DNA from: Micromonosporaceae bacterium
GTDB taxonomy: Bacteria > Actinomycetota > Actinomycetes > Mycobacteriales > Micromonosporaceae
Direction of reading: 5' to 3'
Length of the DNA: 44,722 nt
Assembly: GCA_020027875.1 (NCBI GenBank)
Contig: JAHRHA010000051.1
Location: forward strand, 1-44,722
The number at the start of each line of letters is the position of its first letter. The stretch's first letter is position 1. The notes beneath the pieces are model-generated. The model made no database searches. It was given only the letters and a program-made list of their open reading frames with translations, and was not told the origin of the DNA. Positions 25,104 to 33,689 of this stretch are shown piece after piece. The translations under genes were made by a program, and so were the position numbers.

Positions 25104-25160
25104 GCCGCCACCTAACCGGTGTTGCCGGTCACACCCAGGAACACAGGGCAGGTCAGCGAA

Positions 25161-25181
25161 CTTGAGTCCATGAGGCTCAGT
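25161..25181 (+). promoter_or_regulatory. HAIR-like site (putative HspR operator) upstream of lon
   Basis: CTTGAGT at 25161-25167 is an exact left half of the HspR-associated inverted repeat (CTTGAGT-N7-ACTCAAG). Seven bases later, GCTCAGT at 25175-25181 matches the right half at four of seven positions. It lies 23 bases before the lon start. In Streptomyces lon belongs to the HspR heat-shock regulon, so the context supports the call although the right half is weak. Confidence 0.5.
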
Positions 25182-25203
25182 TTTCGTTGGACAGAGGTAC
25201 ATA

Positions 25204-27525
25204 ATGGCTACTCTTCCGGTCCTGCCCTTGGCCGACGCGGTTCTGCTGCCCGGGATGGTGATCCCGGTCACCTTGGATTCCGCCACCCAAGCGGCGATCG
25301 ATGCTGCCCGTGCCGCGGGCGACGACACGCTGCTCGCCGTGCCCCGGTTGGACGGGGCGTACGGGTCGGTTGGGACGGTGGGACTCATTGAGCGGGTCGG
25401 CCGACTTCCGAGCGGCGAGCCCGCAGCCGTCATACGCGGCCTCGCGCGGGCGCGGATCGGCTCCGGCGTACCCGGCCCGGGTGCCGCGCTGTGGGTCGAG
25501 AGCACCCCGTTCGACGAACCGGAGCTCACCGGAAAGACGCGTGAGCTCGCCCGCGAGTACAAGGGTCTCATCACGTCGGAGCTCCAGCGCCGCGGCGCCT
25601 GGCAGGTCATCGACGCGGTTGAGCGGATGTCGGATGCCGCCGAACTGGCCGACTCGGCCGGCTACGCGCCATGGCTTTCGCTGGCGCAGAAGGCCGAATT
25701 GCTCGCCGCACCGGACGTGAACCAGGGGCTCGAACTGCTTGTCGGTTGGGCCCGCGACCATCTCGCGGAGCTCGAGGTCGCCGAGCGGATCGGCGAAGAC
25801 GTGAGGGAAGGGCTGGAGAAGAGTCAGCGCGAATTCCTGCTGCGCCAGCAGCTCGCCGCGATCCGCAAGGAGCTGGGCGAGGACGAGCCCGACGGCGCCA
25901 GCGACTATCGCTCCCGGGTCGAGGCGGCCGACTTGCCGGAGAAGGTACGGGAAGCGGCACAGCGCGAGGTTGGCCGGCTCGAGCGGGCCAGCGACGCATC
26001 GCCGGAGGCGGGATGGATCCGTACGTGGTTGGACACGGTCCTGGAGATGCCTTGGAGCACTCGGACTGAGGACAATGCGGACCTAGTCGCGGCGCGTGAC
26101 GTGCTCGACGCGGACCACGCTGGTCTGTCCGATGTGAAGGATCGGATCCTGGAGTATCTGGCTGTGCGCAACCGGCGGGCGACACGTGGCCTGCACGCGG
26201 TCGGCGGCCGTGGCTCCGGCGCGGTACTGGCGCTGGTCGGCCCGCCCGGCGTGGGCAAGACGAGCCTGGGCGAGTCGGTCGCGCGGGCTCTGGGCCGAAA
26301 GTTTGTTCGGGTGTCGCTCGGCGGTGTGCGGGACGAGGCCGAGATCCGGGGGCACCGGCGCACGTACGTCGGCGCGCTGCCTGGCCGGATCGTCCGCGCG
26401 ATCCGGGAGGCGGGTTCGATGAACCCGGTACTGCTGCTGGACGAGGTGGACAAGCTCGCGGTGGGCTATTCGGGCGACCCGGCGGCGGCGCTGCTGGAGG
26501 TGCTCGACCCGGCGCAGAACCACACGTTCCGCGACCACTACCTCGAGGTCGATCTCGACCTGTCGGATGTGCTTTTCCTGGCGACAGCCAACGTGGCCGA
26601 CACAGTGCCGGGTCCGCTGCTGGACCGGATGGAGGTTGTCACCCTCGACGGTTACACCGAGAGTGAAAAGGTTGCCATTGCGCGCGATCACCTGTGGCCG
26701 CGCCAACTCGAGCGGGCCGGCATGACCGCCGACGAGGTGTCCATCGACGACGAGGCGCTGGGCGCGATCGCCGCCGAGCACACGCGAGAGGCCGGGGTAC
26801 GGCAGATGGAGCGTGCCCTGGCGCGGATCCTCCGCAAGGTGGCGGTTGCGGTTGCCAGCGCGCCTGGTGCGGTAACGGTGCGCCTGGCGGATCTGCGTAC
26901 CTATCTGGGACGGCCGCGGTTCGTGCCCGAGTCGGCCGAGCGGACGGCGGTGCCGGGCGTGGCGACCGGCCTCGCGGTGACCGGGGCGGGTGGCGACGTG
27001 CTCTTCATCGAGGCGACGGCGATGGCCGGCGAGCCGGGGCTGACGTTGACGGGCCAACTGGGCGACGTCATGAAGGAGTCAGCGCAGATCGCGCTCTCCT
27101 ACCTACGCTCGCACGGCACGCAACTGGGCATCGACCCGTCGGCGCTCGCGAGCAAGCGCATCCACCTGCACGTGCCGGCCGGAGCCGTGCCGAAGGACGG
27201 ACCCAGTGCGGGCATTACGATGGTGACCGCGCTGGCCTCGCTGGCCTCCGGGCGTCCGGTGAATCCGGAGGTCGGCATGACCGGCGAGGTCACGCTCGCC
27301 GGACGGGTTCTGCCGATCGGCGGTGTCAAGCAGAAACTCCTCGCCGCACACCGGGCCAGTCTCACCGAAGTGATCATCCCGGCGCGCAACGAGGCCGACC
27401 TGGACGACGTGCCCGCCGAGGTACGGGAGGGGTTGACAATCCACACGATGACCGACGTCGCGGACGTTCTCGCGGTTGCGCTGCGGCCTGCTGGACAATC
27501 GGTGGACCTGGCTGTCGCGGCCTGA
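25204..27525 (+). CDS. lon: ATP-dependent protease Lon
   Basis: 773 residues from ATG 25204 (AGAGG about seven bases upstream). The LAN domain begins LPVLPLADAVLLPGMVIPV; the coiled-coil region includes REFLLRQQLAAIRKELGED. The AAA+ module has Walker A GPPGVGKT (residues 346-353), VSLGGVRDEAEIRGHRRTYV and Walker B LLLDEVDK. The serine protease domain has KDGPSAGITM (Ser668) and IGGVKQKLLAA (Lys709), the Lon dyad at normal spacing. It degrades misfolded and regulatory proteins. The size fits actinobacterial Lon. A HAIR-like element upstream suggests heat-shock control by HspR. Confidence 0.96.
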   Translation: MATLPVLPLADAVLLPGMVIPVTLDSATQAAIDAARAAGDDTLLAVPRLDGAYGSVGTVGLIERVGRLPSGEPAAVIRGLARARIGSGVPGPGAALWVESTPFDEPELTGKTRELAREYKGLITSELQRRGAWQVIDAVERMSDAAELADSAGYAPWLSLAQKAELLAAPDVNQGLELLVGWARDHLAELEVAERIGEDVREGLEKSQREFLLRQQLAAIRKELGEDEPDGASDYRSRVEAADLPEKVREAAQREVGRLERASDASPEAGWIRTWLDTVLEMPWSTRTEDNADLVAARDVLDADHAGLSDVKDRILEYLAVRNRRATRGLHAVGGRGSGAVLALVGPPGVGKTSLGESVARALGRKFVRVSLGGVRDEAEIRGHRRTYVGALPGRIVRAIREAGSMNPVLLLDEVDKLAVGYSGDPAAALLEVLDPAQNHTFRDHYLEVDLDLSDVLFLATANVADTVPGPLLDRMEVVTLDGYTESEKVAIARDHLWPRQLERAGMTADEVSIDDEALGAIAAEHTREAGVRQMERALARILRKVAVAVASAPGAVTVRLADLRTYLGRPRFVPESAERTAVPGVATGLAVTGAGGDVLFIEATAMAGEPGLTLTGQLGDVMKESAQIALSYLRSHGTQLGIDPSALASKRIHLHVPAGAVPKDGPSAGITMVTALASLASGRPVNPEVGMTGEVTLAGRVLPIGGVKQKLLAAHRASLTEVIIPARNEADLDDVPAEVREGLTIHTMTDVADVLAVALRPAGQSVDLAVAA

Positions 27526-27588
27526 GCCGGCTTCCGGACAGGCCACGGTTACGTCAAGCTCTGGTCCATCCTCGGCAAAGTTCACCTA

Positions 27589-27618
27589 TTACCGCCGAGT
27601 ATACTCAGAGGGTATAGT
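27589..27618 (+). promoter_or_regulatory. Promoter/operator of a truncated PadR-type regulator gene
   Basis: TTACCG (27589-27594), an 18-base spacer and TATAGT (27613-27618) form a plausible promoter. The overlapping AGTATACTCAGAGGGTATAGT is a partly symmetrical AT-rich element of the kind PadR-like repressors bind in front of their own genes. The site appears intact although the gene behind it is broken. Confidence 0.4.
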
Positions 27619-27626
27619 CCCGGAGC

Positions 27627-27700
27627 ATGACGGCCTCGTACGCGCTGCTCGGGCTCTCGAGGAGGCCGACCGCCAGGGCTACGACCTCAAGCGGTCCTAG
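27627..27700 (+). pseudogene. N-terminal remnant of a PadR-family transcriptional regulator
   Basis: ATG 27627 begins MTASYALLGL, the classic PadR N-terminus, then the frame breaks. The next frame reads LEEADRQGYDLKR, the expected continuation. Restoring one C in the run near 27650-27655 would join the pieces. After DLKR a TAG at 27698-27700 ends the second frame and the rest of the gene is missing, replaced by the end of the convergent DUF6493 gene. It is therefore both frameshifted and truncated to about 25 codons. CGGAGC before the ATG is the remaining ribosome binding site. Confidence 0.6.
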
Positions 27701-30539
27701 GACCGCCGGTTCGGCGCTTTGCCCGTATGACTCGTGCGGTTAGTGCCACCGCGGAAGCATCCGCTGGCCACCGTTCGGTCGGTTCGTGGGCAAGCACCCG
27801 GGTGGCGAGGGTAGCCGTCTTGGACCGGCCCTTTGCCAGTGGGCCTATCGCTTCTCGCGCCACGATTGACGCCGTGCCCACGCGGTCAGCGGTGAAGATC
27901 TCATCCAGCAGTTCCAGGATCGTGCACAGTGGACGCGCCTGCATGCCTGACCATGCAGGGGCGGTCGCGATGAGGCCGCGGGCCACGACCGCCCGGTGCA
28001 GCGGCGACGCAGCTGCTACGGCGACGAGCGCCGTCGCCAACCGCCCGCTTGCCACAGAGTCAGTCGGTGTCGCCAGGGCCGCGGTGAGCTGGGGACTCGT
28101 CAGACGACCGTCGCTGATCGCCTGAATCATGACGTCCGTGGCGAGAGTCCGCATCTCCGCCGTGTCGTCGCAGATCAGCTCGATGACTCGTCCGAGCGCT
28201 ACCGGTGGTAGTGATGCATCCGGGTCCAGCAGCGAGCGTACGTTATGCCGGCTCAGCAGCTGGTCGGTCCAGACCCAATCCGCGTCGCCCGGCCACTGGC
28301 TCATGCCCCACGCCGCGCCGTAGGAGGTATGTCGCTGGTGATCAATCCATTGCTCGTACGCCTGCCACTCGGGCACGCCGCTCGGGTCCATGAAGATCCC
28401 GCCGTCTGGCAGTTGCGTGATGGTCGCCTGCGCGTACGCGTTGAGGGGAAATTCGGCCTTCGTCGGCGTGGGCGGCGCCACGTCGCCAAACAGATATGGC
28501 GCGCCATCCGCCGGTCTGGTCAGGTGCCACGCCACCATTCGGCGAACTACGTCGGGTGCCTCATCGATCGGGTCGTCGCCGCCGCAGGCGACGCGGATCA
28601 CGGCAGCCAGCGTCCCTGGCACGTCGTGCAAACGCTTGAGGGCTTCGGCCCGCCCCCAAGGTGCGAGGCGTGCGATCGCGATAGCGACGTCGTGTGGCCT
28701 GTTCAGTGCCTCATCGCCGACGGATACCGCGCGCTCGGCCAGCACTGCCGGATCCACCCAGTCGCTATCGTCTGTCGGAAGGGCGAGCAGACGTGCCCGT
28801 ACACCGGTCTGAATCATGAGCGCGACCTCGCGAAGCCGAGCCATCAGCCAGGTCCTTGGACTGTCCACATTCTCAGGATGCGCCACTTGGCGATGTGGCT
28901 CGATCCACTGCGCGACCAGGAAGCAGAAATCGGTCGAGAAATGATCTCCCCAGGTCGGCTGATCCGTCGAGAAGACCTTATTGACCCGGGCCACGAGGGG
29001 GCCGACCCGCAGGCCGAAGTCCTTCGGCTTCTCGTTATGCAGCGCGGCGAGGCCGTCGAGGCTCCGCTCGATGGTGGAAGTGAACCTGAATGACCGGTCA
29101 ACTACCCGCAGAACGGTCTCGATCAGTTCATCGATGATGGCGACCGGCGTCACAGGACCGGAGCCCGGAAGAGCGTCGCGCCAGGGGTGACAATCGATCG
29201 CCGCCGCCTCGGTCCGGGACCGTGCCGCTGCGAGAGCGGCCGCGAGATATGGGTCGGATTGCTGCTCCAGGAACGCCTCGGCTTCGGCCAACGCTGTAGC
29301 GAGCGCCCCTGTGTGGGAATTGGAAGTCTGCACCGAGACATGGCCTGGCAAGGCGGCAGTTGCGGTCGGGCTGAGCTCAGGCGCAGCCTCGACCAAGGCA
29401 TCTATGACCTGCTGCTGCGCGGCATACGGGACGAGTACGTTGATGGCCTCGAGTTGGATCTCCGGTCGCCGGTGGGTGAGCGCCGGCCCGAGCGTTGCTG
29501 CGGCCGCTCCGGCGAGGCTCGGTTGCCGCTTGACCGCTGCAGCGATGAGCCTCACCGCGGCGCGCGCAGTCCCGGCCGAGGTGGCGCCGGTGGCGGGGCC
29601 TAGGAGCGCGACGACGTCGCTCGGACTGAGCGGGTGCCTCTTGTCCACTTTCGACAGAGCGAGTATCGCGAAACTGACCACCGCCGACTGCCGATGGCCC
29701 GCCAGCCTCAACAGCGCGTATTGGCGAGCGGAGTACTCGCTCGGGCTGGGGCGTAGTTCTGTCATGAACGAGTGGTACGTGGACGCGTCCCTGCCTAGAT
29801 CTCCGCCGAGCGACTCGAGCAGCTCCGTGAGCAGCCGCTCTCGCAGCGGATGACCAGGGGGCAGCGCCGCGAGTACGGGTGACCAGGTGCGGGTGATCTT
29901 TGGGTCGGGTCCTATCGATGTCCGCACGTCCCCGTGCACCAGCGTGTCAAGTCCGCGCGGAAGGTCGAGCAGGGCTGGGAGGTCTTGCTCGATCAGGGCC
30001 GGATCACGCCTGACCATCTCGTCGACAGGCACGTCGCCCGAACGCCCGACATGCTCGGCCACACCGCGGAGGTAGTCCGGCGTCGCCGGTCGGTCGATCA
30101 CCCCAGCAATGATCAGCCGCCACACGGGATCCCACATCCAATACCCGTACTCCAGGTGCTGGTTCGCGAGCTCCACAAGCCAGACTGGCCGTCGGTCGAG
30201 CAGAACCTGGTGCCCGTGGGCGCTCGCGCAGGCGCGGTGGAGAAACCAGCGCATGTTGTCGCTGTCGTGCTTAGCCGGGGGCGGCAGTGTGCCAAGGTCG
30301 GCGACGCCGAGCCACGCGAGGAAGGCGGCATGGGCGCGCGCCCGGATGAGTGGCGCGTCCGGAGGCGGCGGGAAGCGGTTGTTCTCGTCCTTCCTGCGTT
30401 TGTGCTCGCGCACGCGCTCAGTGACCCGCGGCAGCAGCGCCGCGCGTTCGTGCTCACCCAACGGGGCGAGCAGAGCGACGATTCCAGGCTCGTCCGCGTT
30501 GTCGATGAAGCGGACGAGCTGCTCCTCGCGTGTTGTCAT
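27687..30539 (-). CDS. DUF6493-like large protein, partner of the SWIM zinc-finger protein
   Basis: 950 residues from ATG 30539, which overlaps the stop of the upstream SWIM gene (ATGA). There is no signal peptide or membrane segment. The N-terminal part includes RAHAAFLAWLGVADLG and WFLHRACASAHGHQVLLDRRP; the middle contains helical-repeat-like stretches (TARAAVRLIAAAVKRQPSLA, HRRPEIQLEAINVLVPY) suggesting a HEAT-like scaffold. C-terminal regions have GIFMDPSGVPEWQAYEQW and DTAEMRTLATDVMIQAI. I recognise it as the DUF6493-type protein usually encoded after a SWIM-domain gene in actinobacteria. No enzymatic motif is evident. The reading frame is intact throughout. Confidence 0.8.
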   Translation of the reverse strand: MTTREEQLVRFIDNADEPGIVALLAPLGEHERAALLPRVTERVREHKRRKDENNRFPPPPDAPLIRARAHAAFLAWLGVADLGTLPPPAKHDSDNMRWFLHRACASAHGHQVLLDRRPVWLVELANQHLEYGYWMWDPVWRLIIAGVIDRPATPDYLRGVAEHVGRSGDVPVDEMVRRDPALIEQDLPALLDLPRGLDTLVHGDVRTSIGPDPKITRTWSPVLAALPPGHPLRERLLTELLESLGGDLGRDASTYHSFMTELRPSPSEYSARQYALLRLAGHRQSAVVSFAILALSKVDKRHPLSPSDVVALLGPATGATSAGTARAAVRLIAAAVKRQPSLAGAAAATLGPALTHRRPEIQLEAINVLVPYAAQQQVIDALVEAAPELSPTATAALPGHVSVQTSNSHTGALATALAEAEAFLEQQSDPYLAAALAAARSRTEAAAIDCHPWRDALPGSGPVTPVAIIDELIETVLRVVDRSFRFTSTIERSLDGLAALHNEKPKDFGLRVGPLVARVNKVFSTDQPTWGDHFSTDFCFLVAQWIEPHRQVAHPENVDSPRTWLMARLREVALMIQTGVRARLLALPTDDSDWVDPAVLAERAVSVGDEALNRPHDVAIAIARLAPWGRAEALKRLHDVPGTLAAVIRVACGGDDPIDEAPDVVRRMVAWHLTRPADGAPYLFGDVAPPTPTKAEFPLNAYAQATITQLPDGGIFMDPSGVPEWQAYEQWIDHQRHTSYGAAWGMSQWPGDADWVWTDQLLSRHNVRSLLDPDASLPPVALGRVIELICDDTAEMRTLATDVMIQAISDGRLTSPQLTAALATPTDSVASGRLATALVAVAAASPLHRAVVARGLIATAPAWSGMQARPLCTILELLDEIFTADRVGTASIVAREAIGPLAKGRSKTATLATRVLAHEPTERWPADASAVALTARVIRAKRRTGGPRTA

Positions 30540-31894
30540 GCGGGGTCCTGGGCCTGACGGGCGAGGAACTGGCGGGCTGCCAGGATGTGTCGGCACGGGC
30601 CACGCGACGCGCTGTGCCGCACGGACCACTGGCAGGTGCAGCGCGCAGCCTCACCGTGGACGACGACCCGATGCGCGATCTCGCCGCTGCGCACGAAGAC
30701 CTCATGCCCACCATCGATCGGCTTGACGACCAGGTCAGCGTCGCCCATCTGCGCTGCCTTGCGCACGCGAGGCTGCAGCTTGGCGACGCGGTCGGCCACG
30801 AACGGAAGATCGCGGCGAAACCACGCGTCGCCGGCGAGATCCCGCCCGACGAGCCCTTGCCCGCCAAGCACGGCAAGCAGCGCACGGACCCGCGCCACCG
30901 GTACTCCGGCGCGCTGCGCCAGAGATGTCTCGTCGAGCTTGGCGGACCAGTCGAGCAGTGGTCGGAGCTGGGCCGCTCTGTCGACCGCCGAGGGGTCGCT
31001 CATCGCCTCGAGTGCCGCGCCCTCACCGGAGAAGCCGCGCGCAACGTCCGGACTGAGCACCAGCCACATCCGGGCGCCGGGCAGGTCCACCTGGAATGCG
31101 CACGGCCGTACACCGTGTTCCGGCCTCGCCCACACTGTCAAGGAGGTCGCGTAGGCGGCCAACGGGACCAGCTCGCGAAGGCGGTACGGGCCCGCGACCA
31201 CTGCGGCGGCCGCGACTGCCGACTGCTGGAATCGCAGACCGCGCTCGCGCCGAGCCAGGGTGTAGGGCGGGGCCGATGCTCCCCCCGCGGGGGGAAGTTC
31301 AGCCAGCAGTCGCCTCGCGTTTGGCGCGTCGAGCGTAGCGACGGGGCGCATGCCCAGCTGAGCCAGAGCTGCCTCACCAAGGCCCTTGATCCACCGGGTT
31401 GGTAGCTTGACCCTGCGCTCGAACGCCGTCGACCCACGGGTGACAACGTGCAGCCCTTCGTCGCCGATACTCAGCCGTAGCTCGACGCGGTCGTCGATGC
31501 GGGACAGCGCGTCGCGTACGTCCTGGTTGAAGTCCACATTGGTGGTGCCCGAGCCGACGGTCACATTCTCCAGTCCGTCCGGCAACACGTCGGCCCGCGC
31601 GTAGACGCCGCAACACGAGGAGAACGATTCGATACGCAGGCGTCCGTCTCCGCTGGTGAGGATGGGATCGAGCAGCTGGCTGGTGATGGGCCGGAAGTAG
31701 GTCGACCGGGCAACGGCTGCGACGGCGAGGAGCAGCTGAGCGACGATCTTCGGGCGCGTCACCCAGCCGGCGAAGAACGGCCGGTCAATCGCGTCCCCGC
31801 CCGCGGCAGGCACGAGCTCCAGGATGTGTCCCGAGTTGGACGAATCCGCGACGAGCCGGGACGACCGGTCGTAGGCCATCACCACATCAGTCAT
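30536..31894 (-). CDS. SWIM zinc-finger family protein
   Basis: 452 residues from ATG 31894, with a GGGGGAGGG run six or more bases upstream; a GTG at 31900 sits directly on that run and is less likely. The C-terminal SWIM finger C-x-C-x(12)-C-x-H is Cys419, Cys421, Cys434, His436 (RCTCQWSVRHSASRGPCRH). The region before it contains a winged-helix-like segment (DETSLAQRAGVPVARVRALL). SWIM fingers bind DNA or proteins. Its stop overlaps the start of the DUF6493 gene by four bases, so the two proteins are made together. The function of this pair is not known to me. Confidence 0.85.
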   Translation of the reverse strand: MTDVVMAYDRSSRLVADSSNSGHILELVPAAGGDAIDRPFFAGWVTRPKIVAQLLLAVAAVARSTYFRPITSQLLDPILTSGDGRLRIESFSSCCGVYARADVLPDGLENVTVGSGTTNVDFNQDVRDALSRIDDRVELRLSIGDEGLHVVTRGSTAFERRVKLPTRWIKGLGEAALAQLGMRPVATLDAPNARRLLAELPPAGGASAPPYTLARRERGLRFQQSAVAAAAVVAGPYRLRELVPLAAYATSLTVWARPEHGVRPCAFQVDLPGARMWLVLSPDVARGFSGEGAALEAMSDPSAVDRAAQLRPLLDWSAKLDETSLAQRAGVPVARVRALLAVLGGQGLVGRDLAGDAWFRRDLPFVADRVAKLQPRVRKAAQMGDADLVVKPIDGGHEVFVRSGEIAHRVVVHGEAARCTCQWSVRHSASRGPCRHILAARQFLARQAQDPA

Positions 31895-32019
31895 GCGCAC
31901 CCTCCCCCGGCTCAGGCGAGTACATCACACTTCGGACCCCGCTACGCGTCGGCCAGCTGATCTTGAAGGTCGCGAAATCCGAGTTGACCGTTGGCGTGAA
32001 TGGTCGCCATCGTGGAGGT

Positions 32020-32556
32020 ATGCATCTCGACCTCTCCACGCTGGAAACCGGGCTCGACGAGATCCGCCAATCACCGACGGACGACGGCAAGGTCGAACTC
32101 ATCGTTCGGCGTCCGCGGGAGAACGAGCGCGAGGCTCTCATGGAAGCACACCTTGATACCACTGTCGGCCTGGTTGGCGACGTATGGCTGAGCGACGACG
32201 GTGATCCGGCGAGGCAGGTCACCGTGATGAACGCCCGGGTGGTCGCGCTCCTGGCCCAGTCGCGTGACCGGTGGCAACTCGCGGGCGATCAGCTCTACGT
32301 CGATCTGGACCTCAGCGGCGAGAACCTTCCGGCTGGAACACATCTCAAGGTCGGCTCGGCGGTTCTTGAGGTCACAGCCGAGCAACACCGTGGCTGCAAG
32401 AAGTTCGCGGCTCGGTACGGGCTCGATGCGTTGCGGTTCGTCAACTCGAAGGTCGGCTATTTGCTCAACCTGCGCGGTATCAATACGCGTGTGGTGCGCT
32501 CAGGCGTGGTCCGTCCCGGGGACGTCATCCGTAAGCTGCCGCTCATCGCGACATGA
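32020..32556 (+). CDS. MOSC-domain protein
   Basis: 178 residues from ATG 32020. GGAGGT lies immediately before this ATG, unusually close, so GTG 31996 or a TTG at 31963 could be the real start; protein similarity begins at MHLDLSTLETGLDEIR. MOSC features are VELIVRRPRENEREAL, TVGLVGDVWL, VTVMNARVVALLAQ, GDQLYVDLDLSGENLPAG and HRGCKKFAARYG with the putative sulfur-carrying Cys126, ending LNLRGINTRVV. MOSC domains handle sulfur or molybdenum-cofactor chemistry; this short stand-alone class is uncharacterised. It is divergent from the SWIM gene. Confidence 0.85.
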   Translation: MHLDLSTLETGLDEIRQSPTDDGKVELIVRRPRENEREALMEAHLDTTVGLVGDVWLSDDGDPARQVTVMNARVVALLAQSRDRWQLAGDQLYVDLDLSGENLPAGTHLKVGSAVLEVTAEQHRGCKKFAARYGLDALRFVNSKVGYLLNLRGINTRVVRSGVVRPGDVIRKLPLIAT

Positions 32557-32748
32557 CGGCGCACCTTGCGGCGCTCGGAGCAAGCGCAGCAGGCGTGAGG
32601 CGGGCGGTGCCGCCGACTTGGTTGGGGACTGCTGCCGGCCGCACCGGGACCCGACCGCAGGCCTGGCCCAGGCGTGTAGCGCGACGCGCATGTCATGGCA
32701 AGGGTTGAGGACGTCCCCGGCTTCTGAGAGCCGCGGAGTACTTGACAC

Positions 32749-33501
32749 ATGCGTCAAGATACGTGCGTGGCGTGGTGGCGACCCGAGTGTCCCGTACGGC
32801 CAGTCGAGAAGGCGTGGATCGACGAGTCGATGGACTGGTTCGTGGCCGAGTTCGGCCGGGGCCGGCTGCTCGGCGAAGTCGTGCTGCCGACGGATGACTA
32901 CTTTCCCGGCGTCTACGAGGGAAGCCGGGGAGACGTCGCAGCGGTGTTTGGCCGGCTGTGCGAACACATGGGCATCGACCCGGCCCGGGTGGAACTGGAG
33001 CACGATGACTCCGCCGACGATGGCAACGAGGAGCTATCGGCTGAGGTCTCGATCCACGCCCAGGCCGAGGGTGCTGCGGGACACCATCGGATGCGTGGCG
33101 ATCGGTCGGTCGTTTCGATCAGGAGCGACCAGGCGCGTCGTCCCACGGCGCTGGTCGCGACCATCGCCCACGAGCTCGGCCATGCACTGCTCGTGGGCGA
33201 GCGCCGGATTTCGCCGGAGCGCAAGGATCACGAGCCGCTCACGGACCTGTTGACCATCTACTTCGGGCTTGGAATCTTCGGCGCCAATGCGGCGTTCGAG
33301 TACGCCCAGGAGATCCGGGGCAGGTACGCCTATGCCCGGACCAGCCGGCTTGGATATCTGACCGAGCCGATGTACGGGTACGCGCTGGCGCGTTACGCCT
33401 GGCTGCGCGGTGAAAAGGACCCGGACTGGTCTACGTATCTCGACACGAATCCGCGCACGTACCTCAAGCGAGGCCTTCGGTACCTGCGCCAGCCGGACTG
33501 A
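32749..33501 (+). CDS. Putative zinc metallopeptidase-like protein (HExxH), unknown function
   Basis: 250 residues. ALVATIAHELGHALLVGER carries HELGH (His141, Glu142, His145), and KDHEPLTDLLTIYFG downstream supplies candidate further ligands (His161, Glu162, Asp166), as in compact gluzincin-like folds. No signal peptide, so it is probably cytoplasmic. The N-terminal part (WRPECPVRPVEKAWIDESM) and the C-terminal YGYALARYAWLRGEKDPDW are helical. ATG 32749 has GGAG about 10 bases upstream; GTG 32767 is an alternative. The start lies inside a small palindrome, CTTGAC (32741-32746) / GTCAAG (32753-32758), which could mask it or bind a regulator. It is a solitary gene. Confidence 0.72.
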   Translation: MRQDTCVAWWRPECPVRPVEKAWIDESMDWFVAEFGRGRLLGEVVLPTDDYFPGVYEGSRGDVAAVFGRLCEHMGIDPARVELEHDDSADDGNEELSAEVSIHAQAEGAAGHHRMRGDRSVVSIRSDQARRPTALVATIAHELGHALLVGERRISPERKDHEPLTDLLTIYFGLGIFGANAAFEYAQEIRGRYAYARTSRLGYLTEPMYGYALARYAWLRGEKDPDWSTYLDTNPRTYLKRGLRYLRQPD

Positions 33502-33586
33502 TGCCCCCTAAACCCGGTCGCGACGGGCGTGTTGATCAGCGCTGAAATGAAGTTGCATGGTACTGTGGCTGAGTTCGGCGTCGATG

Positions 33587-33643
33587 ATGCACGAGGGTCA
33601 GATCAAGACCGACGCGGAGCAGGTACGCCGCCTCGTCGCGTGA
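33587..33643 (+). pseudogene. Possible N-terminal remnant of an aminoglycoside phosphotransferase-like gene
   Basis: ATG 33587 begins MHEGQIKTDAEQVRRLVA and stops at TGA 33641-33643. This is like the first 18 residues of APH-family phosphotransferases (MHxxQ...VRRLVxxQFPQW), but the expected continuation is not found in any frame. The motif is short, so the call is tentative. I see nothing else in the 188-base gap. Confidence 0.35.
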
Positions 33644-33689
33644 ATACTCCGCAGGTGACCTTGGCGTGGGAGCGCCGGGATGTTCTCGA

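Noticed and set aside
27691..27706. Perfect 16-bp palindrome GCGGTCCTAGGACCGC as an operator
   Set aside because: It lies within the last codons of the DUF6493 coding sequence and is explained by Gly-Pro-Arg-Thr codons.
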